Assembly (NCBI GenBank): GCA_910574015.1
Contig: CAJSYQ010000028.1
Coordinates: 1 to 49,572, forward strand
DNA length: 49,572 nt
Direction: 5' to 3'
Source of the DNA: Eubacteriaceae bacterium
Lineage (GTDB): Bacteria; Bacillota; Clostridia; Lachnospirales; Lachnospiraceae
The translations under genes and the position numbers were made by a program. Under the pieces are notes generated by a model. That model was not told where the DNA came from. It saw nothing but the letters and a program-made list of their open reading frames with translations, and ran no database searches. Each line of letters opens with the position of its first letter. The stretch's first letter is position 1. Below are positions 7,248 to 15,329 of this stretch, one piece after another.

Positions 7248-8429
7248 ATGGTACGGGCATTCTTAATAAAATATGCAGAGATAGGGATAAAGGGAAAAAA
7301 CAGGTATGTATTTGAAGATGCGCTGGTCCGCCGTGTGAAGGAGAGACTGGGGCGGTGCGAGGGGAAATTTCTCGTCCAGAAGGAGCAGGGGCGGATCTAT
7401 GTGGAGGCCGAGTCTGATTTTGATCCGGAGGAAGTGATCACAGGGCTGACCCATGTATTCGGGATCGCACATATCTGTCCTGTGGTCCTGGTGGAGGACA
7501 AGTCCTTTGACCATGTCTGTCAGGAGCTGGTGGCTCATATGAGGGAAGAGCTGGGGGACAGGCCCTTTACCTTTAAGGTATTTGCCAAACGGAGCGATAA
7601 AGAATATCCGATGCAGAGTCCGGAGATCTGTTCGGAAGCTGGACATTATATACTGGAGAATATGGAAAATGCCAGTGTGGATGTGCATCAGCCGGAGATT
7701 AAAGTGTATGTGGAGATCCGGGCGCGGGCCTATGTGTATGTTACCAGCATAAAGGGGCCGGGGGGGATGCCGGTGGGGACGGCCGACCGTTCTATGCTGC
7801 TGTTATCCGGCGGGATTGACAGTCCGGTTGCCGGATATATGATGGCCAAGCGGGGTGTCCGGATTGAGGCGGTATATTTTCATGCGCCGCCGTATACCAG
7901 TGAGAGGGCGAAGCGGAAGGTGATCGATCTGGCACGGCTCATATCGGAATATACGGGGCCGATTCAGCTTCATATCGTGAATTTTACGGATATCCAGCTC
8001 TATATCTATGACAAATGTCCCCACGATGAGCTGACCATTATCATGCGCCGTTATATGATGCGCATCGCACAGACAATTGCAGAGGAGAGGCACTGTCTGT
8101 CCCTGATCACAGGTGAGAGCGTGGGGCAGGTGGCTAGCCAGACCATGCAGAGCCTGGCGGCGACAGATGCAGTCTGTCATATGCCGGTATTTCGTCCGGT
8201 CATTGCATTTGATAAAAATGATATCATCGAACTGGCGGAGAAAATCAATACATTTGAAACCTCCATCCAGCCCTTTGAGGACTGCTGCACGATCTTTGTT
8301 GCAAAGCATCCGGTGACGAAGCCGAGTATTGAAAAGATGGAGGCATCGGAGAAAAAGCTTGCGGATGAGATTGACGGTATGGTGGCAAGGGCTGTGGCAG
8401 AGAGGGAGATCATGGATGTTTCTTTATAG
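7248..8429 (+). CDS. thiI: tRNA 4-thiouridine synthase ThiI
   Basis: 393 aa, ATG start with GAGAGGAG upstream. It contains an N-terminal ferredoxin-like and THUMP region (RAFLIKYAEIGIKGKNR; TFKVFAKRSDKEYP) and the PP-loop adenylation motif LLLSGGIDSPVAGYMMAKRG at about 185-204, then the GESVGQVASQT segment. It ends without the C-terminal rhodanese domain found in the E. coli enzyme, as is usual in Firmicutes where the upstream NifS-type desulfurase supplies sulfur directly. It adenylates and thiolates U8 of tRNA; a role in thiamine biosynthesis is unlikely without the rhodanese domain. Confidence 0.96.
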   Translation: MVRAFLIKYAEIGIKGKNRYVFEDALVRRVKERLGRCEGKFLVQKEQGRIYVEAESDFDPEEVITGLTHVFGIAHICPVVLVEDKSFDHVCQELVAHMREELGDRPFTFKVFAKRSDKEYPMQSPEICSEAGHYILENMENASVDVHQPEIKVYVEIRARAYVYVTSIKGPGGMPVGTADRSMLLLSGGIDSPVAGYMMAKRGVRIEAVYFHAPPYTSERAKRKVIDLARLISEYTGPIQLHIVNFTDIQLYIYDKCPHDELTIIMRRYMMRIAQTIAEERHCLSLITGESVGQVASQTMQSLAATDAVCHMPVFRPVIAFDKNDIIELAEKINTFETSIQPFEDCCTIFVAKHPVTKPSIEKMEASEKKLADEIDGMVARAVAEREIMDVSL

Positions 8430-8519
8430 ATAAGATGAAAAAGAAGAAATCTAAAATAAGAAAGAAGCGGCAATTTTCGCCGCCCCATTGTAAGTAACAA
8501 ACCCAATATAGTTATGTCT

Positions 8520-8555
8520 GTGGAATAGGTCATCCCACAGGATGGACTATTCCAC
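8520..8555. terminator. Hairpin between convergent thiI and HPr-like gene
   Basis: GTGGAATAG (8520-8528) pairs with CTATTCCAC (8547-8555), and the inner arm continues with ATCC/GGAT. It overlaps the HPr-like stop codon. A second small hairpin, GCGGC/GCCGC, lies at about 8467-8483 nearer thiI. Together they probably separate the two converging transcripts; T-runs are weak. Confidence 0.45.
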
Positions 8556-8780
8556 GATAAAGGATGCCAGTTTATCAAGAATCTCATCCACGTCGTTTTC
8601 GCTGTGGATATTCAGGTCGATGGGCTTGGATAAATCCAGGCTGAAGATTCCCATAATGGATTTTGCATCGATCACATATCTTCCGGATACCAGATCAAAT
8701 TCGGCATCGTACTTTGTTACTTCGTTGACAAACGCTTTTACTTTGTCAATGGAATTCAAAGAAATCTTAACTGTTTTCAT
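8547..8780 (-). CDS. HPr-like protein lacking the phospho-histidine
   Basis: 77 aa, AGGAGG just upstream on the minus strand. Overall length and the segment AKSIMGIFSLDLSKPIDL match HPr, the PTS phosphocarrier, including the regulatory serine motif (Ser 41 here, Ser 46 in HPr). The N-terminal active-site loop that normally holds GLHARPA is replaced by SLNSIDKVKAFVNEV, so there is no histidine to receive phosphate from enzyme I. By analogy with Crh of Bacillus, it may act only through serine phosphorylation by HPr kinase, or be a structural paralogue. It is a single gene with its own promoter, diverging from mtaB. Confidence 0.8.
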   Translation of the reverse strand: MKTVKISLNSIDKVKAFVNEVTKYDAEFDLVSGRYVIDAKSIMGIFSLDLSKPIDLNIHSENDVDEILDKLASFIVE

Positions 8781-8825
8781 ACTATTACCTCCTAATGTTT
8801 TTGAAGGCTTCGGACCTTCACTAAT

Positions 8826-8854
8826 ATACTATTATGAAAGAGGGATTATGTCAA
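8826..8854 (-). promoter_or_regulatory. Sigma-A promoter of the HPr-like gene
   Basis: On the minus strand TTGACA (plus-strand 8849-8854) and TAGTAT (8826-8831) are separated by 17 bases and lie about 45 bases upstream of the HPr-like start. Confidence 0.7.
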
Positions 8855-8947
8855 TATTAAATATTTACGATGGGGTGATTTTTTTCATATGATTTTTGTG
8901 CAAAATGCTAAGGAGCAAATTGGGATTCATCGAGAATGGAGGGGCAT

Positions 8948-10249
8948 ATGAGGGCAGCTTTTCTCACGCTTGGCTGTAAAGTGAATTTTTATGAGACGGA
9001 GAAGATGATGGAGCAGTTCTGCCAGAGAGGTTTTGAGATTGTGGACTTCAAAGAAAGGGCGGATGTGTACATTATTAATACATGCACGGTAACGAATATG
9101 GCAGACCGCAAATCAAGGCAGATGATCCACCGGGCCAAAAAGAAGAATCCCCAGAGCTTTGTGGCGGCAGTGGGATGTTATGTGGAGAGCGGCGGCGATG
9201 CTCTGCTGGAGGATCCGGCCATTGATGCGGCTTTTTCCAACAGGGACAAATTGACTGTGGCAGAGCAGGTGGTGCAGAGGCTGGGACTTGCAGAGGGTTC
9301 TACAAGCGTCGAATTAGAGAGGGGCATTTTGTCCCAGGATAGGACCCGCTCCTTTCTGAAGATACAGGATGGATGCAATCAGTTCTGCAGCTATTGTATC
9401 ATCCCCTATGTGAGAGGCGGTGGCAGACTGGTGAGTACTCCGCCGGGAGAGGTTGTTTCTCAAGTGCGGGAGCTGGCTGCAGCGGGATATAAGGAAGTGG
9501 TCCTCACGGGGATCCATCTCTCTTCTTATGGAGTAGAATCATCGGATGCAAGAGAATTTGTCCGGGCCAAGGGAGAGCCCCTTCTGGCGGTGGTCCGGGA
9601 GGCGGCCCGGGTGGAAGGGATCCGGCGGATCCGGCTGGGCTCTCTGGAGCCGCGGATCGTTTCGGAAGAATTTCTAGAGGGTCTGGCACAGATAGACGAG
9701 GTTTGTCCCCACTTTCATCTCTCCCTGCAGAGTGGCTGTGATACAGTACTGCAGCGTATGAACCGGCATTATACGGCTGTAGAATACAAAGAAAAGGTGG
9801 ACATGCTGCGGCGTTATTTTTATGAACCGGCAGTTACTACAGATGTGATCGTGGGATTTCCGGGGGAGACAGAGGATGAATTTCAGCGGACCAGAGGATT
9901 TCTGCGGGATATCCGGCTGGCGGATATGCATGTATTTAAGTATTCGCCCCGGACGGGTACTCCGGCTGCTGTTATGGGGGAGCAGATTTCCCCAGAACTG
10001 AAAAGTCTTCGCAGCGATCTGCTGATCTCAGATGCGGAGGAATACCGCAGGGAGTATGGGGAACGCTTTATTGGGCAGACCGAGCAGGTTCTCTTTGAGG
10101 AGACGACGGTAGAAAACGGAGAAACATATCTTTATGGCCATACCGGACGCTATGTAAAGGTGGGGGTCCCCCTGCCGGAGGCACAGGAAAAGGGCTATCA
10201 GGAGAATGAGATCTACGAAGTAAGGATTGGGAAAATACTTTCTAAATAG
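8948..10249 (+). CDS. mtaB: tRNA (N6-threonylcarbamoyladenosine37-C2) methylthiotransferase MtaB
   Basis: 433 aa. An in-frame ATG at 8936 overlaps the ribosome binding site GGAGGGG (8938-8944), so ATG 8948 is the likely start, giving RAAFLTLGCKVNFYE as in the family. MtaB is a radical-SAM enzyme that turns t6A37 into ms2t6A in ANN-decoding tRNAs. The N-terminal UPF0004 domain has the three cluster cysteines (LGCKVN, INTCTVT, VGCYVE); the radical SAM motif is CNQFCSYCIIPY at about 142-153; a TRAM domain ends the protein (about 370-430). All cluster ligands are intact. The ireB-ruvX gene group follows under its own promoter. Confidence 0.96.
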   Translation: MRAAFLTLGCKVNFYETEKMMEQFCQRGFEIVDFKERADVYIINTCTVTNMADRKSRQMIHRAKKKNPQSFVAAVGCYVESGGDALLEDPAIDAAFSNRDKLTVAEQVVQRLGLAEGSTSVELERGILSQDRTRSFLKIQDGCNQFCSYCIIPYVRGGGRLVSTPPGEVVSQVRELAAAGYKEVVLTGIHLSSYGVESSDAREFVRAKGEPLLAVVREAARVEGIRRIRLGSLEPRIVSEEFLEGLAQIDEVCPHFHLSLQSGCDTVLQRMNRHYTAVEYKEKVDMLRRYFYEPAVTTDVIVGFPGETEDEFQRTRGFLRDIRLADMHVFKYSPRTGTPAAVMGEQISPELKSLRSDLLISDAEEYRREYGERFIGQTEQVLFEETTVENGETYLYGHTGRYVKVGVPLPEAQEKGYQENEIYEVRIGKILSK

Positions 10250-10280
10250 CCTCCTAACCCGCGTCTTTTTAAAAAAATGG

Positions 10281-10309
10281 TTGCGAAATTATGACAGATA
10301 TATTACAAT
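10281..10309 (+). promoter_or_regulatory. Sigma-A promoter of the ireB operon
   Basis: TTGCGA (10281-10286) and TACAAT (10304-10309) with a 17-base spacer, about 42 bases upstream of the ireB start. The run from ireB to the M18 peptidase has no other obvious promoter. Confidence 0.6.
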
Positions 10310-10350
10310 AAGGCTAATTGGGTTATGATTATTATAAAGGACGTGAGAGT

Positions 10351-10617
10351 ATGCAGGAAATGAATAATACGCAGTATTTTAAGGTTGATATGGACCGCGA
10401 TTATGATGTCAGGGATGTTATTGCGTCTGTTTATACTGCGTTGACAGAGAAGGGATACAATCCGGTCAATCAGATTGTGGGGTATCTGATGTCCGGTGAT
10501 CCGACTTATATCACAAGCCATAAGGGTGCCAGAAGTCTCGTTATGCGTGTGGAACGTGATGAGATTATTGAGATGTTTCTGGAGGATTATATTAATAATA
10601 ACCTGAAGGGGAACTAG
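10351..10617 (+). CDS. ireB: IreB family regulatory phosphoprotein (UPF0297)
   Basis: 88 aa from ATG 10351, preceded by AAAGGA. An in-frame ATG at 10318 lies against the promoter -10 region and is not credible. The sequence QYFKVDMDRDYDVRDVIASV...EKGYNPVNQIVGYLMSGDPTYITSH...LVMRVERDEIIEMFLEDYI is diagnostic. In Enterococcus, IreB is phosphorylated by the Ser/Thr kinase IreK and modulates cephalosporin tolerance. It begins the widely conserved Firmicutes group ireB-ruvX-DUF1292 and is followed by ruvX after 6 bases. Confidence 0.95.
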   Translation: MQEMNNTQYFKVDMDRDYDVRDVIASVYTALTEKGYNPVNQIVGYLMSGDPTYITSHKGARSLVMRVERDEIIEMFLEDYINNNLKGN

Positions 10618-10623
10618 GAAATT

Positions 10624-11043
10624 TTGAGAATCATGGGACTTGATTACGGGTCTGTGACAGTCGGCGTGGCCATAAGCGATTCCATGCTGTTGACGGCACA
10701 GCCCGTTGAAGTAATAAAAAGAAAAGGCGAAAACAAGCTGCGTCAGACTCTTGCCCGCATTGAAGCGCTGGTACAGGAGCATGAGGTAGAACGTATTGTG
10801 CTCGGCTATCCGAAGAATATGAACAATTCGGAGGGAGAACGGGTACAGCATACGAAAGAATTTATGGATAAACTGATAGCCAGAACCGGACTTGAGGTCG
10901 TGCTGTGGGATGAGCGGCTGAGTACGGCGGCAGCTATGGACGTGTTAAAGGAGGGCGGTGTCCGCCCGGAGAACCGCAAATCATATGTTGATAAGATTGC
11001 AGCATCCCTGATCCTGCAGGGCTATCTTGATTCCATTCGGTAA
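10624..11043 (+). CDS. ruvX: YqgF/RuvX putative pre-16S rRNA nuclease / Holliday junction resolvase
   Basis: 139 aa from TTG 10624 ([18 protein letters not shown]); the family N-terminus begins with this 'MRILGLDYG' pattern, so TTG is favoured over ATG 10633, though its spacing from AGGAA is short. RNase H-like fold: Asp in GLDYGS, Glu-containing [15 protein letters not shown], and Asp/Glu in WDERLST and DKIAASLIL. In E. coli YqgF takes part in 16S rRNA 5' end maturation; resolvase activity has also been proposed. Second gene of the ireB operon. Confidence 0.93.
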   Translation: MRIMGLDYGSVTVGVAISDSMLLTAQPVEVIKRKGENKLRQTLARIEALVQEHEVERIVLGYPKNMNNSEGERVQHTKEFMDKLIARTGLEVVLWDERLSTAAAMDVLKEGGVRPENRKSYVDKIAASLILQGYLDSIR

Positions 11044-11066
11044 CAGTTAGATAACAGGAGGACATT

Positions 11067-11333
11067 ATGTCGGAAAATGGTAAGATCATGCTTACTGCTG
11101 ACGATGGTAGCGAGGAAGCTTTTTTTGTTGTGGAAAAAGCAGATATTGCCGGAGGCTCCTATCTTCTTGTGGCAGATTCCTTAGAAGAGGACGCGGATGC
11201 CATGATCCTGAAGGAGACAGAAGAAGATGGCGCAGTGGTATATGAGACAGTAGAGGACGAAGATGAACTGAGGATTATTTCCAAATATTTTGAAGAACTG
11301 TTAGAAGAAGAGGTTGAACTGAGATTTGAGTAG
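11067..11333 (+). CDS. DUF1292 family protein (YrzB-like)
   Basis: 88 aa, AGGAGG upstream. A small, very acidic protein (ADDGSEEAFFVVEKADIAGGSYLLVAD, then EEDADAMILKETEEDG and DELRIISKYFEELLEE), matching the DUF1292 pattern. Function unknown. It follows ireB and ruvX as in most Clostridia, so it is likely part of the same conserved unit, and it lies 35 bases before the RNase J gene. Confidence 0.88.
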   Translation: MSENGKIMLTADDGSEEAFFVVEKADIAGGSYLLVADSLEEDADAMILKETEEDGAVVYETVEDEDELRIISKYFEELLEEEVELRFE

Positions 11334-11368
11334 AGAGCATCCGTTGGGATGCGGAAAAGAGGTATATT

Positions 11369-13042
11369 TTGAAGAAAAAAGGTAAGACAGGGGATGAGTC
11401 GGTAAAGATCATTCCTTTAGGTGGTTTAGAGCAGATTGGTATGAATATCACTGCCTTTGAGACAGAGACAAGCATTATTGTGGTAGACTGCGGCCTGGCA
11501 TTTCCAGAGGATGATATGCTGGGGGTTGACTTGGTGATTCCAGATATCAGCTATCTGGAGGATCACAGGGAGAAGGTGAAAGGATTTGTGATCACCCATG
11601 GTCATGAAGATCATATTGGTTCCCTTCCCTATGTATTACAGAAGCTGAATGTTCCGATCTATGCTACAAAGCTGACGATGGCTATCATTGAGAATAAACT
11701 GAAGGAGCACAACCTGATCAATAGTGTGAAGAGAAAGGTTGTCACATATGGGCAGTATATCAATCTGGGGGATCTGCGCATTGAATTTATCCGCACAAAC
11801 CACAGTATCGCGGATTCTGCCGCCCTGGCAATCTATACACCCGCCGGTGTGATCGTGCATACAGGCGACTTTAAAGTGGATTATACACCGGTCTTTGGTG
11901 ATACGATTGATCTGGCACGCTTTGGCGAGCTGGGAAAGAAGGGTGTGCTGGCCCTGATGTGCGACAGTACCAATGTACTGAAACCGGGCTTTACTATGTC
12001 TGAGCGCACGGTGGGGAAAACATTTGACACGATATTTGAAGAGAATGCTGGGAGCCGCATTATCGTTGCTACCTTTGCCTCTAATGTGGACAGGGTACAG
12101 CAGGTGATCAATTCGGCGAAGAAACAGAACCGCAAGGTAGTGATCGAGGGCCGCAGTATGGTGAATATTGTAAATACGGCGGTGGAGCTTGGTTATATCC
12201 AGGTTCCGGATAATATGATCATTACACTGGAGGAGATGGGGAATTATACGGATGACCAGCTGGTGCTGATCACGACGGGAAGCCAGGGAGAAGCTATGGC
12301 TGCGCTGTCGCGCATTGCTGCCAGTATCCATCGGAAGATCACCATTAAACCGGGGGATGTGGTTATTTTTAGTTCCCGGCCGATACCGGGAAATGAGAAA
12401 TCCGTCTCCAAGGTGATCAATGAGCTGTCCTTTAAGGGAGCGAAGGTTATCATTCAGGACACCCACGTATCGGGACATGCCTGCGAGGAAGAAGTAAAGC
12501 TTATCTATTCTCTTGTGAAACCGAAATATGCCATTCCGGTGCATGGTGAATACCAGCATCTGCTGGGACAGAGCAATGTTGCCCAGAAGATGGGGATACC
12601 GAAGGAAAACGTAGTGATCCTGCAGTCGGGCGATGTGCTGGAGCTGAAGGAGAACAGTGCGAAGAAGGTCAATAAAGTCCAGGCTCAGGGCATTATGGTG
12701 GATGGACTTGGCGTGGGAGATGTGGGGAATATCGTACTCCGTGATCGTCAGCATCTGTCGGAGAATGGACTTCTTGTAGTGGTTCTGACGCTGGAAAAGG
12801 GTTCCAATATGATCCTGTCCGGACCGGATATTGTGTCCCGGGGATTTGTCTATGTAAGAGAATCAGAGAATCTCATGGATGAGTGCCGTGAGGTTGTGAA
12901 TATCGCTCTTGACCGTCTCTATGACAGGGGGATTACCGACTGGGGAAGGATGAAAACGGAGATCAAGGATTCCCTGAATGATTATTTATGGAAGAAGATG
13001 AAGCGCAATCCGATGATCCTGCCTATTATTATGGAGGTATAA
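11369..13042 (+). CDS. rnj: Ribonuclease J
   Basis: 557 aa, TTG start at 11369 with GAGG seven bases upstream. RNase J is a metallo-beta-lactamase/beta-CASP nuclease with 5'-3' exonuclease and endonuclease activity in mRNA decay and rRNA maturation. The Zn site is HGHEDHIGSLPY at about 76-87, with FIRTNHSIADSAAL and HTGDFKVDYTPV following; beta-CASP motifs include IVATFASNVDRVQQV and SGHACEEEVKL, and the last Zn ligand is in IPVHGEYQHL. The C-terminal domain is complete. The TTG start could lower expression. It ends 3 bases before the next start. Confidence 0.96.
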   Translation: MKKKGKTGDESVKIIPLGGLEQIGMNITAFETETSIIVVDCGLAFPEDDMLGVDLVIPDISYLEDHREKVKGFVITHGHEDHIGSLPYVLQKLNVPIYATKLTMAIIENKLKEHNLINSVKRKVVTYGQYINLGDLRIEFIRTNHSIADSAALAIYTPAGVIVHTGDFKVDYTPVFGDTIDLARFGELGKKGVLALMCDSTNVLKPGFTMSERTVGKTFDTIFEENAGSRIIVATFASNVDRVQQVINSAKKQNRKVVIEGRSMVNIVNTAVELGYIQVPDNMIITLEEMGNYTDDQLVLITTGSQGEAMAALSRIAASIHRKITIKPGDVVIFSSRPIPGNEKSVSKVINELSFKGAKVIIQDTHVSGHACEEEVKLIYSLVKPKYAIPVHGEYQHLLGQSNVAQKMGIPKENVVILQSGDVLELKENSAKKVNKVQAQGIMVDGLGVGDVGNIVLRDRQHLSENGLLVVVLTLEKGSNMILSGPDIVSRGFVYVRESENLMDECREVVNIALDRLYDRGITDWGRMKTEIKDSLNDYLWKKMKRNPMILPIIMEV

Positions 13043-13045
13043 AAG

Positions 13046-13408
13046 TTGTTACGCACGGTGCGCACGATACTGATCATACTTTTGAATTTTATCTTCTATG
13101 GTCTTGTCCTGTTCGGCTGTATACAGATTGTACATGTGGGCTATTCGTTTGCCTATGATATACTGGGGGAGACGATGGCAGAGCTGCCGCCGGGAGAAGA
13201 CCGCACCTTTATGATAGAGAATGGCAGGACAGAATATGAGGTGGCGGCTGATCTTGCCGAGCAGAATCTGATCAAGGATAAATATACCTTTTATCTCCGT
13301 ATGAAACTGGAGGAGGACAGGGACAGTTCTCTGCGTCCCGGGAGCTATACACTGAATACCAGTATGACCTATGAAGAAATACTGAATGAGATTTTTCATG
13401 GGAGATAG
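13046..13408 (+). CDS. Membrane-anchored MltG/YceG N-terminal-like protein without the catalytic domain
   Basis: 120 aa, TTG start at 13046 with GGAGGT at 13033-13038. One N-terminal membrane segment (ILIILLNFIFYGLVLFGCI) is followed by an extracellular LysM-like part: EYEVAADLAEQNLIKDKYTFYLRMKL...LRPGSYTLNTSMTYEEILNEIF. This corresponds to the beginning of MltG, the endolytic transglycosylase that cuts growing glycan strands, but the catalytic half is absent. It may bind nascent peptidoglycan or assist the full enzyme. The gene is tightly linked to RNase J and trmR, so it is probably a genuine short protein and not a remnant. Confidence 0.75.
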   Translation: MLRTVRTILIILLNFIFYGLVLFGCIQIVHVGYSFAYDILGETMAELPPGEDRTFMIENGRTEYEVAADLAEQNLIKDKYTFYLRMKLEEDRDSSLRPGSYTLNTSMTYEEILNEIFHGR

Positions 13409-13423
13409 AGGCGGCGGCAAGCT

Positions 13424-14107
13424 ATGGAGGCAATCATGGAGAGAGAACGTATGGAGGTTTTTCTGGAACTGTTCCGGGAAGAACCTCCTGTTTATATACA
13501 GGGACTGGAACGGGATGCCAGGCAGCAGGGCGTACCCATTATACGCCGGGGCACAGGGGATGTACTGCGCTTTCTGCTCCGCACCCGAAGGCCGGAGCGG
13601 ATTCTTGAGGTGGGGACCGCCGTGGGGTACTCTGCTTTGTTTATGGCAGAATATATGCCGGAAAATGCAGGGATTACAACTGTAGAAAAGGTGGCGTCCA
13701 GGCTGGCGGAGGCACGCCGTAATTTTGAAAGGCATGACAGCGGGAAAAGGATCTGCCTTGTGGAGGGGGATGCGGCAGAGGTGCTTCAAGATCTTGTGGA
13801 ACAGGGCTGTCAGTACGATTTCATTTTTATGGATGCCGCTAAGGGGCAGTATCTGAATTTTCTTCCCGCAGTGATGACGCTTTTAGTGAGAGGCGGGATA
13901 CTGGTATCGGATAATATTATGCAAGAGGGCGATATCCTGCAGTCCCGTTATGCGGTGACCCGGAGGGACCGGACGATTCATGCAAGGATGCGGGAATATC
14001 TGGAGGTGCTGACGCACCACAGGGAACTGGAGACAATCTGCCTGCCCATCGGGGACGGCATTACCATTAGTATGAAGAGACAGGAGGCGGCAAATGAAGA
14101 AACCTGA
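13424..14107 (+). CDS. trmR: tRNA 5-hydroxyuridine methyltransferase TrmR (class I O-methyltransferase)
   Basis: 227 aa from ATG 13424; a second in-frame ATG at 13436 follows GGAGG by five bases and is an equally good start. The SAM-binding fold has motif I ILEVGTAVGYSALFMAEYM (about 66-84), acidic motif TTVEK, and YDFIFMDAAKGQYLNF with the metal-binding Asp, then GGILVSDNIMQEG. TrmR methylates 5-hydroxyuridine at tRNA wobble position 34 to 5-methoxyuridine. The immediately following U32 peptidase-family gene, which overlaps it by 14 bases, supplies the hydroxylation step, strongly supporting this specificity. Confidence 0.88.
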   Translation: MEAIMERERMEVFLELFREEPPVYIQGLERDARQQGVPIIRRGTGDVLRFLLRTRRPERILEVGTAVGYSALFMAEYMPENAGITTVEKVASRLAEARRNFERHDSGKRICLVEGDAAEVLQDLVEQGCQYDFIFMDAAKGQYLNFLPAVMTLLVRGGILVSDNIMQEGDILQSRYAVTRRDRTIHARMREYLEVLTHHRELETICLPIGDGITISMKRQEAANEET

Positions 14108-15329
14108 GATTCTGGCGCCAGCCAGCAGCCTGGAGGTGCTGAAGACGGCATTTGATTATGGTGCGGACGCTGTTTATATTGGAGGAGAGATGTATGGCCT
14201 TAGGGCGAAAGCGAAAAATTTTTCTCTGGAGGATATGAAAGAGGGGATCCGCTATGCCCATGACCGGGGCGGGAAGGTGTATGTGACGGCCAATATCACG
14301 GCCCATGACCGGGATCTAGCCGGTGTGGAGCAGTATTTTGCAGAATTAAAGGAGATAGGACCGGATGCATTGATCATTTCGGATCCGGGCGTCTTTACCA
14401 TTGCCAGGAAGGTCTGCCCGGAGATCGATGTGCATATCAGTACCCAGGCCAATAATGTGAATTATATGACATTTAATTTCTGGCGGGAACAGGGGGCTGT
14501 CCGGGTTGTGACGGCGAGAGAGCTGTCGCTGGAGGAAATTGCCCAGATCCGGGAGAATATCCCGGAGGATCTGGAGATTGAGACCTTTGTCCACGGGGCG
14601 ATGTGCATCTCCTATTCGGGAAGATGCCTTCTCAGTCATTACTTTACGGGGCGGGATGCAAATCTGGGGGCATGTACCCATCCGTGCCGCTGGCGGTATC
14701 ATATTGTGGAGGAGACCCGTCCGGGCGAATATATGCCCATTGAGGAAAATGAGAGGGGAACGTATATTTTTAATTCAAAGGATCTGTGCATGATCGAGCA
14801 TATCCCGGAGCTGGCAGCGGCCGGGATTGACAGCTTCAAGATTGAGGGACGCATGAAAACGGCGCTGTATGTGGCGGTAGTGGCCCGGACCTACCGGCAG
14901 GCGGTGGATGATTATTTTGAGGATCCCAATAAATACAAAGAGAGGCTTCCCTACTACCGGGAAGAGATTGCCAAGTGTACCTATCGGCAGTTTACAACCG
15001 GATTTTTCTTTGGACCGACGGATCATGAAACACAGATTTATGATAATAATACCTATGTCAGAGGGTATACTTATCTTGGCAGGGTAGATGAGGTCACAGA
15101 GGACGGACTGGCGGTCTTTGACCAAAAAAATAAGTTCAGTGCCGGGGATGAGATAGAGTTGATGATGCCGGAGGGAGAGAACATTACGGCGTTGGTGGAA
15201 CGCATGTACAACGAATATGGAGAGGTTGACAGCTGTCCGCACCCGGGAGAGAGGATCTGGATCCGGCTCAGCGAGCCGGTCCGCGCCGGGGTAATCCTGC
15301 GGCAGGAGGCCGGAGGTGGGGACGAGTGA
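14094..15329 (+). CDS. trhP: tRNA 5-hydroxyuridine synthesis protein TrhP (peptidase U32 family)
   Basis: 411 aa, ATG 14094 inside the end of trmR with AGGAGG upstream, indicating coupled translation. The U32 signature is FKIEGRMKTALYVAVVARTYR (about 248-268), preceded by PEILAPASSLEVLKTAFDYGADAVYIGG and the cysteine-bearing region MCISYSGRCLLSHYFTG...GACTHPCRWRY, whose cysteines may bind an iron-sulfur cluster. In Bacillus and E. coli the U32 protein TrhP hydroxylates U34 of certain tRNAs using prephenate as donor, and TrmR methylates the product. Confidence 0.88.
   Translation: MKKPEILAPASSLEVLKTAFDYGADAVYIGGEMYGLRAKAKNFSLEDMKEGIRYAHDRGGKVYVTANITAHDRDLAGVEQYFAELKEIGPDALIISDPGVFTIARKVCPEIDVHISTQANNVNYMTFNFWREQGAVRVVTARELSLEEIAQIRENIPEDLEIETFVHGAMCISYSGRCLLSHYFTGRDANLGACTHPCRWRYHIVEETRPGEYMPIEENERGTYIFNSKDLCMIEHIPELAAAGIDSFKIEGRMKTALYVAVVARTYRQAVDDYFEDPNKYKERLPYYREEIAKCTYRQFTTGFFFGPTDHETQIYDNNTYVRGYTYLGRVDEVTEDGLAVFDQKNKFSAGDEIELMMPEGENITALVERMYNEYGEVDSCPHPGERIWIRLSEPVRAGVILRQEAGGGDE

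Noticed and set aside
11636-12754. 372-codon minus-strand open frame inside RNase J
   Set aside because: Shadow of a highly conserved gene on the other strand; His-rich composition typical of antisense frames and no ribosome binding site.
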